Below are positions 6,357 through 13,610 of a stretch of DNA of 14,328 nucleotides, piece after piece. The stretch's first letter is position 1. Every line of letters starts with the position of its first letter. The stretch is from Lysobacterales bacterium UBA5700 (GTDB lineage Bacteria > Pseudomonadota > Gammaproteobacteria > Xanthomonadales > Xanthomonadaceae). The DNA lies in NCBI GenBank assembly GCA_002420085.1, contig DIHI01000005.1:20342-34669 (forward strand), given 5' to 3'. Position numbers and translations under genes: made by a program. The notes beneath the pieces are model-generated. The model searched no databases. It saw nothing but the letters and a program-made list of their open reading frames with translations, and was not told where the DNA came from.

Positions 6357-7259
6357 ATGTCCATTGCCACCCGCTTCCGCCTGCTGGGTCTGCTGCTGCT
6401 GACCCCAGGACTCGCACTCGCACAGTCGGCCTGTCGCTTCGAGCAGAGCCAGGAGCTCGGCCTCGATCTGGCGGGTGTTAGGACTCTGGCGATCGAACTC
6501 GGTCGGCACAGCCTGCACCTCGACGCTGCATCCGATGGCGACGGGATCGTCCAGATTCGCGCCTGCGCCAGCTCCCAGGCACGGCTGGATGCCCTGAGTC
6601 TGGTCCAGCAGCGCGATGACACACGCTTGCACCTGCAGGCCCGCGATGACGGCGGCAGCAATGTCTTCGGCCTGTTCGGGGGCTCCGATTATGCTTACCA
6701 GCAACTCGCGCTGCGCATCCCGCGCAACATCGCGGTGACCTTGTCGATCGGCTCGGGTGATGCCCAGGTCGCTGCGGTTGCCGCGCTCGATGCCGAAATC
6801 GGCTCCGGTGATCTGACGGCCCGAACGATTTCGGGTCCGGTGTCGGTCCGGATCGGCTCGGGTGACGTCGTGCTGACCTCGGTCGGCGGCCTGAGCGTCC
6901 CCTCGCTCGGTTCGGGCGATCTACTGGCCAAAGGCATCGGCGGTGATCTGAACATCGGTGAGGTCGGCTCGGGCGACCTCGAAGCCAGCGACATCGCCGG
7001 CAGTGTCCGACTCGACGCGCTCAACTCCGGCGACGTCGCTCTGCGCGCGATCAACGGCTCGGTACAGATCGGCTCGATCGGCTCGGGCGATCTGACCATC
7101 GCCCGCGTGGGGGGCAGCATTTCGGTCGATCGACTGGGTTCTGGCGACATCGACGTGCGCGATGTCCGTGGCGATGTCCGTGTCGCCAGCAAGGGCAGCG
7201 GTGATGTCGATACCGCCGATGTCGATGGCGAGGTGCTGATCGAGAACGATCGCCGGTAA
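6357..7259 (+). CDS. Exported DUF4097-type beta-solenoid protein
   Basis: A 300-aa exported protein with a signal peptide (residues 1-22, RFRLLGLLLLTPGLALA then QS). Residues 23-125 are a beta-rich, partly polar region. From residue 132 to the end there are nine GSGD/NSGD tetrads at 132, 149, 167, 185, 204, 223, 242, 261 and 280. Spacing is 17-18 residues at first and exactly 19 for the last five intervals, as in the right-handed beta-solenoids of the DUF4097/adhesin-like family. Such proteins are often envelope-associated and adjacent to regulators or transporters; no enzymatic function is known to me. GGAGG (6345-6349) is seven bases before the ATG at 6357 and four before the alternative ATG at 6354. 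A terminator separates it from the ABC operon. Confidence 0.85.
   Translation: MSIATRFRLLGLLLLTPGLALAQSACRFEQSQELGLDLAGVRTLAIELGRHSLHLDAASDGDGIVQIRACASSQARLDALSLVQQRDDTRLHLQARDDGGSNVFGLFGGSDYAYQQLALRIPRNIAVTLSIGSGDAQVAAVAALDAEIGSGDLTARTISGPVSVRIGSGDVVLTSVGGLSVPSLGSGDLLAKGIGGDLNIGEVGSGDLEASDIAGSVRLDALNSGDVALRAINGSVQIGSIGSGDLTIARVGGSISVDRLGSGDIDVRDVRGDVRVASKGSGDVDTADVDGEVLIENDRR
6750..7232 (+). repeat. GSGD-coding repeat array inside the DUF4097 gene
   Basis: Nine coding repeats of about 51-57 bp, each starting near a GGCTCGGGTGAT-like stretch that encodes GSGD. The protein period is 19 residues, with the later copies equal in length but divergent in sequence. The sixth copy has Asn instead of the first Gly (NSGD, residues 223-226). 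Codon use varies between copies (ggctcgggtgat, ggctccggtgat, ggttcgggcgat), so this is an old array under protein-level selection and not a recent tandem expansion. Confidence 0.8.
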
Positions 7260-7285
7260 CCGACCCGCCGGTGGTTCAGGTCGGT

Positions 7286-7311
7286 CGCCAAGCCCGGACG
7301 CCAAGCCCGGA
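7286..7311. repeat. Perfect 13-bp tandem duplication
   Basis: CGCCAAGCCCGGA occurs twice, back to back, at 7286-7298 and 7299-7311, in the 55-bp convergent gap between the DUF4097 gene and fumC. No intrinsic terminator is visible in this gap on either strand. It looks like a slippage duplication. Confidence 0.85.
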
Positions 7312-7314
7312 CAG

Positions 7315-8700
7315 TCACTCGCTCTGACCGGTCGTCAGGCGAGCCGGATCGAGCAGGCGGGCCAGCTCGCCGGCATCGATGCCGGTTTCCTCGCTCGCCA
7401 CCTCCAGGATCGGGCGACCCTCGGTGTAGGCCCGCTTGGCGATCGCCGCGCCGCGCTCGTAGCCGATCCGCTGGTTGAGTGCGGTCACCAGGATCGGATT
7501 GCGGGCCAACACCGCCTGCACCCGCCGGCGATCGACCGTGAAGCCGGCGATCGCCCGATCGGCCAGCAACCGACTGGCATTGGCCGCCAGCGACACGGCC
7601 GACAGCAGATTGTCGGCAATCACCGGCAACATGGTGTTGAGTTGGAAATTGCCGCTCTGGCCAGCGATGGTGATCGTGCTGTGCTGACCGATGATCTGGG
7701 CCGCGACCATGCACACCGCCTCCGGCACGACCGGATTGACCTTGCCGGGCATGATCGACGAACCCGGTTGCAGGACCGGCAGGCTGATCTCGCCGAGACC
7801 GGCCAGCGGACCGGAGTTCATCCAGCGCAGATCGTTGCCGATCTTCATCAAGGCGCAGGCCAGCACGTTCAATTGCCCGGACAGTTCGACCGCATGATCC
7901 TGGCTGGCAATCGACTCGAAGCGGTTGTCGGCCACCGCGAAGCGCCGTCCGGCCAGCACCGACAGTCGGGCGACCGCCCGCCGGCCGAACCGTGGATCGG
8001 CATTGACCCCGGTGCCGACCGCCGTCCCGCCGAGCGGCAGACGGGCCAGTCGGACCAGACTGTCCTCGATGCGCGCCCGACACGAACCGATCTGAGCCGA
8101 CCAGCCCGACAATTCCTGCCCGAATGTCAGCGGCATGGCATCCATCAGATGGGTGCGACCGGTCTTGACCACCGTCGCCAGGGCACGTGAACGTCGATCG
8201 ATGGTCGCCTGCAAGTGGCGCAGATCAGGCAGCAATGCCCCGCGCACACTCAGGCAGGCGGCGACCTGGAGGGCGCTTGGAATCACGTCATTGGAACTCT
8301 GGCTCATGTTGACGTGATCGTTGGCATGGACCGGACGGCCGAGGGTCCGGCTGGCCAGGCTGGCGATCACCTCGTTGGCATTCATGTTGCTCGACGTGCC
8401 GGAGCCGGTCTGGAAGACGTCAATCGGAAATTGATCGTCCCAGTCTCCCGCCGCTACCGCCAGGGCCGCCTCGGAGATGGCCTCGGCGAGATCGCTGGGC
8501 AAGCCGCCCAGGGCATGGTTGGCCTGGGCGGCAGCGGCCTTGATCAGGGCCAGGGCACGAATGAACGCGCGCGGCATCGGCCGCCCGGACAGCGGAAAAT
8601 TCTCGATCGCCCGTTGCGTCTGCGCCCCCCACAGGGCGGTGCTCGGCACCCGCACCTCGCCCAGACTGTCGTGCTCGACCCGATGCCCCGATTCGGCCAC
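7315..8700 (-). CDS. fumC: Class II fumarate hydratase
   Basis: Cytosolic, iron-independent, tetrameric enzyme of the citric acid cycle that interconverts fumarate and L-malate. The 461-aa product matches the family length. Motifs include LWGAQTQRAIENF (23-35), FQTGSGTSSNMN (96-107), NMSQSSNDVIPSA (131-143), the catalytic histidine H184 in GRTHLMDA, GGTAVGTGVN (224-233), and the superfamily signature GSSIMPGKVNP (313-323) with the catalytic serine loop. I place the start at the GTG at 8700, because AAGGAG is six bases upstream and the product begins MAESGHRVEHDSLGEVRVP, as in other fumarases. The ATG at 8730 lacks a ribosome binding site, and the frame open further to 9201 is antisense to corA. 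It is divergent from corA and appears to be transcribed alone. Confidence 0.95.
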   Translation of the reverse strand: MAESGHRVEHDSLGEVRVPSTALWGAQTQRAIENFPLSGRPMPRAFIRALALIKAAAAQANHALGGLPSDLAEAISEAALAVAAGDWDDQFPIDVFQTGSGTSSNMNANEVIASLASRTLGRPVHANDHVNMSQSSNDVIPSALQVAACLSVRGALLPDLRHLQATIDRRSRALATVVKTGRTHLMDAMPLTFGQELSGWSAQIGSCRARIEDSLVRLARLPLGGTAVGTGVNADPRFGRRAVARLSVLAGRRFAVADNRFESIASQDHAVELSGQLNVLACALMKIGNDLRWMNSGPLAGLGEISLPVLQPGSSIMPGKVNPVVPEAVCMVAAQIIGQHSTITIAGQSGNFQLNTMLPVIADNLLSAVSLAANASRLLADRAIAGFTVDRRRVQAVLARNPILVTALNQRIGYERGAAIAKRAYTEGRPILEVASEETGIDAGELARLLDPARLTTGQSE

Positions 8701-8808
8701 GTCCGACTCCTTGCTGCCACCCAGGCACATGCCATCGCGATCGGCCCACGATAGCGCAAAACGCGCGTCGTTCTTGCCACGCCGCGCACGGACCGCGAAG
8801 ATGGCGAC

Positions 8809-9834
8809 ATGGATCCGCTCGACCGCCCCGATGCCCCCGTCGCAGTCTCCCTCGCCTCCGGGCCTGGCCTGATCAACTGTGCCTACTACGGCGCCGATGG
8901 CCAGCCTGCCGAATTGGATATCGAGGACATCGACGTCACCCTGGCCGCCAGCGACAACGGCTTCATCTGGCTCGGCCTGTACGAGCCCGACGAACCCCTG
9001 CTGGCCAAGGCACGCTCGGAATTCTCCCTGCATCCACTGGCCATCGAGGACGCCCACCACGCCCACCAGCGCCCCAAGATCGAAGCGTATGGCGACTCGT
9101 TGTTCATCGTCCTGCATACCGCCCAGCGGATCGATGGCGCGATCCGCTTCGGTGAAACCCATCTGTTCCTTGGACGGCATTACCTGGTCAGCGTCCGCCA
9201 TGGCGCCTCACTGAGCTACGCCCCGGTCCGAAGCCGCTGCCAGCAGCATCCGGGCCTGCTGGCGATCGGTCCGAGTTACGCCCTGTATGCCATCCTCGAT
9301 TACATCGTCGATAACTATCAACCGATCGTCCACGCCTACCAGGAAGAACTCGACAGCCTGGAACGACTGATCTTCGCCGAGACGCTCGAACGCACGACCC
9401 TGATCCGGCTGTATCGACTGAAGGGCGAACTGACCAAGATGCGACTTGCCGTCTCGCCGATGCAGGACATCCTCAATCAGTTGGTGCGCCTGCATCCGGA
9501 ATTGATCGACGAGCGCATGCGCCTGTATTTCCGCGATGTCTTCGACCATGCCATCCGGATCAATGAAAGCATCGACACCCTGCGCGAAATGGTCGGCGCC
9601 GCTCTGTCGGTGAATCTGTCCCTGGTGACCGTCGCCCAGGGCGAGGTGGTCAAGCGGTTGGCCGGTTGGGCCGCCCTGGTCGCTGCCCCGACTCTGATCG
9701 CAAGCTGGTACGGCATGAACTTCACCAGCATGCCCGAGCTCACCGGCCGCCATGGCTACGCCATCACCGCCACGATCACCGCCCTGGTCGTGGTCGGCCT
9801 GTACGTCGTGCTGAAACGGGCGCGCTGGCTGTAG
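8809..9834 (+). CDS. corA: CorA-family divalent cation transporter
   Basis: A 341-aa inner-membrane channel of the CorA family (2-TM-GxN). It forms pentamers that conduct Mg2+ and related cations. Residues 1 to about 270 are the cytoplasmic sensing domain, with FSLHPLAIEDAHHAHQRPKIEAYGDSLFIVLHT (72-104) and the long stalk helix near 170-270. Helix 1 spans about 283-301 and ends in the selectivity motif YGMNF (301-305). The short periplasmic loop TSMPELTGRHG follows, then helix 2 (about 317-335) and a basic tail. The ATG at 8809 has only a weak GAAG upstream, but no better in-frame start was found. The gene is divergent from fumC with a 108-bp gap that must hold both promoters. A Zn2+ or efflux role (ZntB-like) cannot be excluded. 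Confidence 0.92.
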   Translation: MDPLDRPDAPVAVSLASGPGLINCAYYGADGQPAELDIEDIDVTLAASDNGFIWLGLYEPDEPLLAKARSEFSLHPLAIEDAHHAHQRPKIEAYGDSLFIVLHTAQRIDGAIRFGETHLFLGRHYLVSVRHGASLSYAPVRSRCQQHPGLLAIGPSYALYAILDYIVDNYQPIVHAYQEELDSLERLIFAETLERTTLIRLYRLKGELTKMRLAVSPMQDILNQLVRLHPELIDERMRLYFRDVFDHAIRINESIDTLREMVGAALSVNLSLVTVAQGEVVKRLAGWAALVAAPTLIASWYGMNFTSMPELTGRHGYAITATITALVVVGLYVVLKRARWL

Positions 9835-9912
9835 TCGCTGGCCGGGATGACATCGTGCTGCGATCCGGCTAATCTACGAAGATCATCGTCAATCACCTGA
9901 AAGGAGTGTCCG

Positions 9913-11694
9913 ATGATCGCCCCCCATCCCCCGGCACTCCGGCCGGGATCGACGCCCCGGAACCGACCCGCCAACCTGTTCGCCGCCACCCTGCTGGCAC
10001 TCACGGCAATCCCCGTCAGCAGTTCGGCCGCCGTGGACGCCGTCCACAGCGCCAACTGGTTCGACCCGGCCCGCTCCGGTGAGGGCTGGTCGCTGGAAAT
10101 CATCGCTCCGGATACCGCCCTCGGTTACTGGTTCACCTACGACGAAACCGGCGAGCAGCGCTGGCTGGTCGGGGTGGGTCGGATCGAGGGCGACCGGATC
10201 GAATTTCCGAACCTGCTGGTAACGTCCGGCGGCCGCTTCGGTCCGGCATTCGATCCCGATCACGTGGTCCGCACCGAAGTCGGAACGGTGGCCATGCAGT
10301 TTTCCGACTGCACCAACGGCAGCCAGGAGGTCAGCGCCTTTGGCCAGACCCTGACCCTGCCGCTCGCCCGGTTGACCACCACCCTGACCCTCGACTGCCC
10401 GCGCCAGAGCCTGGACTTCGCCGACGGTCGTGCCGGCCGCAGCGGCTCATGGTTCGATCCGGCCCGTTCCGGGGAAGGCTTCTCGCTCCAGGTCATGGCC
10501 GACGGTCGCGCCGTAGTGACCTGGTATACCTATGATCTGAGCGGTCGCCAACAATGGATGATCGGCATCGGCGAGCAGGTCGGCTCGCAACTGGTGTTTC
10601 CGGAGTTGCTGGCCACCCGCGGCGCCCGCTTCGGACGCGATTTCGACCCCGATCAGGTGGAACGATTCGTCTGGGGTGAATTGCGCCTGCACCTCGGCTG
10701 TCGCACCGGTCGCGCCCACTATCGCTCGCTGCTGCCCGAGTTCGGAGAAGGCGAAATCTCACTGACCCGACTCAGTTCTCTCGAACAACTGCCCTGCACC
10801 GGACCCGATGCACCGACCACCGACTTCGAGCAGGCCGACTGGTCGGTTGCAGCCGCGATCGGGCCGGGTCTGTCGGAACTGCCGGCAGCGCAGGTCGGTG
10901 AATGGATCTACGTCGGCGGCGGCCTCACCAGTCTGAGCAGCAATTCGCGCGCGTTCTGGCGTTATCGTCCGGCATCGGACGAGTGGCAGCGCCTGCCCGA
11001 CCTGCCCGGCCCACGCGATCACGCCATGATGGCCGCCCATGACGGCAGGCTGTACTTCTTCGGCGGCAACCTGCTGCCGCTGCGCAACGCCAGCAATACC
11101 GCCTGGCGCTACGACCCCGAAACCGGCATCTGGACCGTGCTGGCAGCCATGCCGGAGACCCGCTCGGCCGGCGGTGCGGCCAGCCTGGGCGAACACATCT
11201 ACGTCGCCGGTGGCGATCGCGCCAGTGTGGTCCGCTATACCCCGGCCAGCAATCAGTGGACCCGCTTCCCGATCACCGACCCGTGGCCGCGCGACCATGC
11301 GTCGGTGGTCGCGCACCGAGGTGAAATCTGGCTTCTCGGCGGACGCGACCCCGGCAGCGATGCCCATCCGGCGGTGGCGATCTTCAACCCCGACACCGGA
11401 CTCGACCGGCCCGGCCCGGCTATGGCGACCGGGCGCAGTGGATTCACGGCCGCCAGCGATGGCGAGACCCTGATCGTCGCCGGTGGCGAATCGCTGCCGG
11501 CACGCATGATCTCGTCGGTCGAGGCCATGCGTGCCGAAGCTGACGGCTGGCGCGAGCTGGCGCCCCTGCCGATCCCGGTCCACGGAGCCGGCGGGGCGTT
11601 TCTGGGGGAGCGTCTGTATCTCCTGCTGGGCTCGATCCAGGCCGGTGGCATCACCAACCCCGGCCGAGTGCAGGTGCTGGCGACCACACCGTGA
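9913..11694 (+). CDS. Exported kelch-repeat protein with duplicated WFDPARSGEG domain
   Basis: A 593-aa exported protein. A long N-region is followed by a hydrophobic core (residues 22-40), with cleavage likely near SSA-A. Two copies of a roughly 115-residue domain follow, each opening with WFDPARSGEG (residues 49-58 and 180-189). Each continues with a Y(W/Y)(F/T)(T/Y)YD..G..(R/Q)W(L/M)(V/I)G(V/I)G segment and FGxxFDPDxV, with a paired Cys later (C133/C162 and C263/C295). From about residue 325 onward there are five or six kelch-type repeats (YVGGG, YFFGG, YVAGG, WLLGG, IVAGG, YLLLG) forming a probable beta-propeller. ATG 9913 has AAAGGAG seven bases upstream. Function is unknown; surface binding or carbohydrate recognition would suit the architecture. 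It may be transcribed alone, 78 bp after corA. Confidence 0.88.
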   Translation: MIAPHPPALRPGSTPRNRPANLFAATLLALTAIPVSSSAAVDAVHSANWFDPARSGEGWSLEIIAPDTALGYWFTYDETGEQRWLVGVGRIEGDRIEFPNLLVTSGGRFGPAFDPDHVVRTEVGTVAMQFSDCTNGSQEVSAFGQTLTLPLARLTTTLTLDCPRQSLDFADGRAGRSGSWFDPARSGEGFSLQVMADGRAVVTWYTYDLSGRQQWMIGIGEQVGSQLVFPELLATRGARFGRDFDPDQVERFVWGELRLHLGCRTGRAHYRSLLPEFGEGEISLTRLSSLEQLPCTGPDAPTTDFEQADWSVAAAIGPGLSELPAAQVGEWIYVGGGLTSLSSNSRAFWRYRPASDEWQRLPDLPGPRDHAMMAAHDGRLYFFGGNLLPLRNASNTAWRYDPETGIWTVLAAMPETRSAGGAASLGEHIYVAGGDRASVVRYTPASNQWTRFPITDPWPRDHASVVAHRGEIWLLGGRDPGSDAHPAVAIFNPDTGLDRPGPAMATGRSGFTAASDGETLIVAGGESLPARMISSVEAMRAEADGWRELAPLPIPVHGAGGAFLGERLYLLLGSIQAGGITNPGRVQVLATTP

Positions 11695-11717
11695 AGCGGA
11701 TCGCTCGGCCCACCTGA

Positions 11718-11736
11718 GCCGGTCAACCGGACCGGC
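11718..11736. terminator. Hairpin in the convergent kelch/sensor gap
   Basis: A perfect 7-bp stem GCCGGTC / GACCGGC with a 5-base loop AACCG lies 24 bases after the kelch gene stop, in the 151-bp gap between two convergent genes. It has no T-run on either strand. It may act as a weak or factor-dependent transcription end for the plus-strand gene, or merely be a GC-rich palindrome. Confidence 0.35.
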
Positions 11737-11845
11737 GCGACCGGTGCTTGGCAGTCTGTCCGCTGGCAAGCCGGCCGCAGGATCGGCTCGATCGAACGAT
11801 CGACCCGGCAGGCATGCCGCCGCGATTGCCGGGCAGTGCCGGGGC

Positions 11846-13168
11846 TCAGACCGGTGCCGACTGCTCGGCGGGCAGCGAGGCCGGCACGACTGCGTCGACC
11901 GCCGCGCTGAACGGACCGGCCACCGCATGGCCGGCATTACGGGCCAGCCCGGCCGCCAGAGTCGGCGCCATGCTGGCCATCAGTCGGACCTGATCGCCGC
12001 TGTAGGCATCCGGGCTGTCGCTGGCGAAGATCAGCAGAGCACGCCAGCCCTGACCGGCATTGAGCGGCACCAGCAAGGCCGACCGGTAACCCGCACGCAC
12101 CAACTCGCGGGCCAGCCGGGATTCGCCATGCTCGACGACGTGGGCACGCAGATCGGCGATCGTGGCAGCACTGGCACTGGACACGCGCGGCGAATCGAAC
12201 ATGCCGAGCAGACTGATCCGCTGACCGAGCAGGATCGGGGTATCGTCGTGACCGCGCGCAAAGCGCACGTAGCCATCGATTTCCGAATCTGAAACCTCGA
12301 TCAGTGCCAACCAATCGGCCGGAATGTAATCGGCCGACTCGCTGCCCAGCACCTTGAAGCTCTCGGCGTAATCGGACCGACGCTGCAAGTGATCGAGCAG
12401 GGACAGCACCATGCGCGCCCGCGACGACAGGCTGTTGAAGGCTTCCGCGAGTTGCCCCAGTTCATCGCGGGTGCCGACCGGCATCTGATAGCCGAAATCG
12501 CCGGAGGCGACCCGCCGACAGCCTTCTACGGTCAGCACGATCCGACGGGAAACTCCATGGTAGAACCAGGCCAGGGCGGCCAGGGCGATTGCCAGCGAGA
12601 CCAGGGCGGCGGCGACCCCGCCGATGCTGGCGTTGCGGGCATCGGCTTCGCTGTCGCCACGAAAATCCTCGACCAGGGCGTGCAGGCTGGCATTGATCCC
12701 CGGCTGGGCGCGGGCGATGAAGCGCGCCCCCCACTCCAGCCTCGGCTCATCCGGGTCCGGTCCGAGTCGCTCAGCAAAGCCGGCGCGGTAGTCGCGCCAC
12801 GCCGATCCCAGTGCCACCACCGACTGGACGCGCTCGGGCGCATCGCCAGCACCGGTAACGACCTCGACCAGTTGCTTCAGCGAACCATCGAAACGCTCGA
12901 TATCGACCACCAGTTCGCGCTTGAACAAGGCCACGTCGCGGGCATAGGTCTCATAGTCGCGGGCGGCGTTGTCCACGTAATGGCTGCTGCGGGCGAGCAA
13001 GGACTCGCCGACCGTCTCCAGTCTGCGCAGTTCGCTCAACACCGACTGGCTGTGGACGCTGGCCCGATAGAGACTGTGGTTGAGAAGGTGGCTGCCGACC
13101 GTAACCACGGCCAGAACTGCCAGCCCGGCAAGGGCCTTCCACTGCAACGCATTGGCAACCGGAATCAT
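11846..13168 (-). CDS. Membrane sensor protein with HAMP and GAF-like domains, no output domain
   Basis: A 440-aa inner-membrane protein. Transmembrane helix 1 is at about residues 11-29, followed by a helical periplasmic region (30-182). Helix 2 is at about 183-205 (GGVAAALVSLAIALAALAWFY). A HAMP-like linker follows (about 206-258, including the DEL.QLAEAFNSLS element at 235-248). The C-terminal half (about 280-410) resembles a GAF domain, ending LRAHVVEHGESRLARELVRAGYRSALLVPL then ALLIFASDSPDAYS. No kinase, GGDEF, EAL or methyl-accepting domain is visible, and the gene ends 151 bp from a convergent neighbour, so none is hidden downstream. ATG 13168 has GGAGG eight bases upstream; the longer frame to 13225 lacks one. 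It could signal through a partner protein. Confidence 0.82.
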   Translation of the reverse strand: MIPVANALQWKALAGLAVLAVVTVGSHLLNHSLYRASVHSQSVLSELRRLETVGESLLARSSHYVDNAARDYETYARDVALFKRELVVDIERFDGSLKQLVEVVTGAGDAPERVQSVVALGSAWRDYRAGFAERLGPDPDEPRLEWGARFIARAQPGINASLHALVEDFRGDSEADARNASIGGVAAALVSLAIALAALAWFYHGVSRRIVLTVEGCRRVASGDFGYQMPVGTRDELGQLAEAFNSLSSRARMVLSLLDHLQRRSDYAESFKVLGSESADYIPADWLALIEVSDSEIDGYVRFARGHDDTPILLGQRISLLGMFDSPRVSSASAATIADLRAHVVEHGESRLARELVRAGYRSALLVPLNAGQGWRALLIFASDSPDAYSGDQVRLMASMAPTLAAGLARNAGHAVAGPFSAAVDAVVPASLPAEQSAPV

Positions 13169-13610
13169 CGTCAATCCTCCCTGATCTGCGGGTTCGGTCT
13201 GAAGCTGGGGGCGGTTTCGCCACATCGACCCTCGGGTAAGTCGGGACAGATGTGAACGGGACGTGATTTCACCAGCAAAATTTCACGCAAGCCGGTGAGA
13301 GGTCTCACTTTTTTGCTATTCGCGATGTGAATTCGCGGACTTCATCACACATTTTCGACATCCCGGCCCCCGCCACACCCACGGTCTTGCTGTCGATGCC
13401 ATCGGTTCCGCCTGGCAGGCGACCTGCCGCCCCGAGAGCCATGACCTTCGACACGGTCGCCCGGACCCGTCGGGCTCTAAAGTGCCGCTGCGCGCGCGGA
13501 CGCGGCATCGTTGCCGACTGCCCGACCGCATCCCGTCAGCCAACCCGCCGCCCATCTGCCGACACGGTGCCTTCCGCGCCGCAACCCGGCCCGATCCGAG
13601 TCCACTGATC
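13169..13610. other. Non-coding divergent region upstream of the M13 peptidase
   Basis: A 442-bp gap between the start of the sensor gene (minus) and the M13 peptidase (plus). It contains an AT-richer patch around 13264-13330, with two direct ATTTCAC copies (13266-13272 and 13280-13286), a hairpin followed by six T (13295-13314), and two ATTCGCG copies at about 13318 and 13331. The rest, 13340-13610, is GC-rich. An open frame at 13327-13608 starts with GTG but is Arg/Pro-rich, lacks a ribosome binding site and resembles no family. The region should carry the promoters of both flanking genes; I could not place either with confidence. Confidence 0.5.
13295..13314 (+). terminator. Orphan hairpin with T-run (possible small-RNA terminator)
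   Basis: GTGAGA (13295-13300) and TCTCAC (13303-13308) form a palindrome around GG; realistically five pairs with the loop AGGT. Six T follow at 13309-13314. This has the shape of an intrinsic terminator on the plus strand, but no plus-strand gene precedes it since the upstream neighbour is on the minus strand. It may end a small transcript from the gap, or be an operator palindrome beside an AT-rich promoter. The stem is short, so confidence is limited. Confidence 0.4.

Noticed and set aside
4202..6423. Two long minus-strand open frames (4202-5371 and 5368-6423)
   Set aside because: Antisense shadows of the ABC ATPase and permease; no ribosome binding site or domain.
6695..8083. 462-codon minus-strand open frame
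   Set aside because: A shadow of the GSGD repeats (antisense) and of fumC in another frame; its Ser/Pro/Glu periodicity is the mirror of the repeats.
8701..8808. Possible fumC promoter with TATCGT -10 in the fumC/corA gap
   Set aside because: Only 4 of 6 consensus positions and no matching -35 box at a normal distance; too weak to list as a feature.
8701..9201. N-terminal extension of fumC to 9201
   Set aside because: It would be antisense to corA, and the added residues match nothing in fumarases; the GTG at 8700 explains the gene.
13325..13355. CRP-like TGTGA...TCACA pair
   Set aside because: The half sites are separated by 14 bases and not 6, so it does not fit a CRP site.
13327..13608. 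93-codon plus-strand open frame before the M13 gene
   Set aside because: GTG start without ribosome binding site, Arg/Pro-rich, no family resemblance; more likely untranslated upstream sequence.
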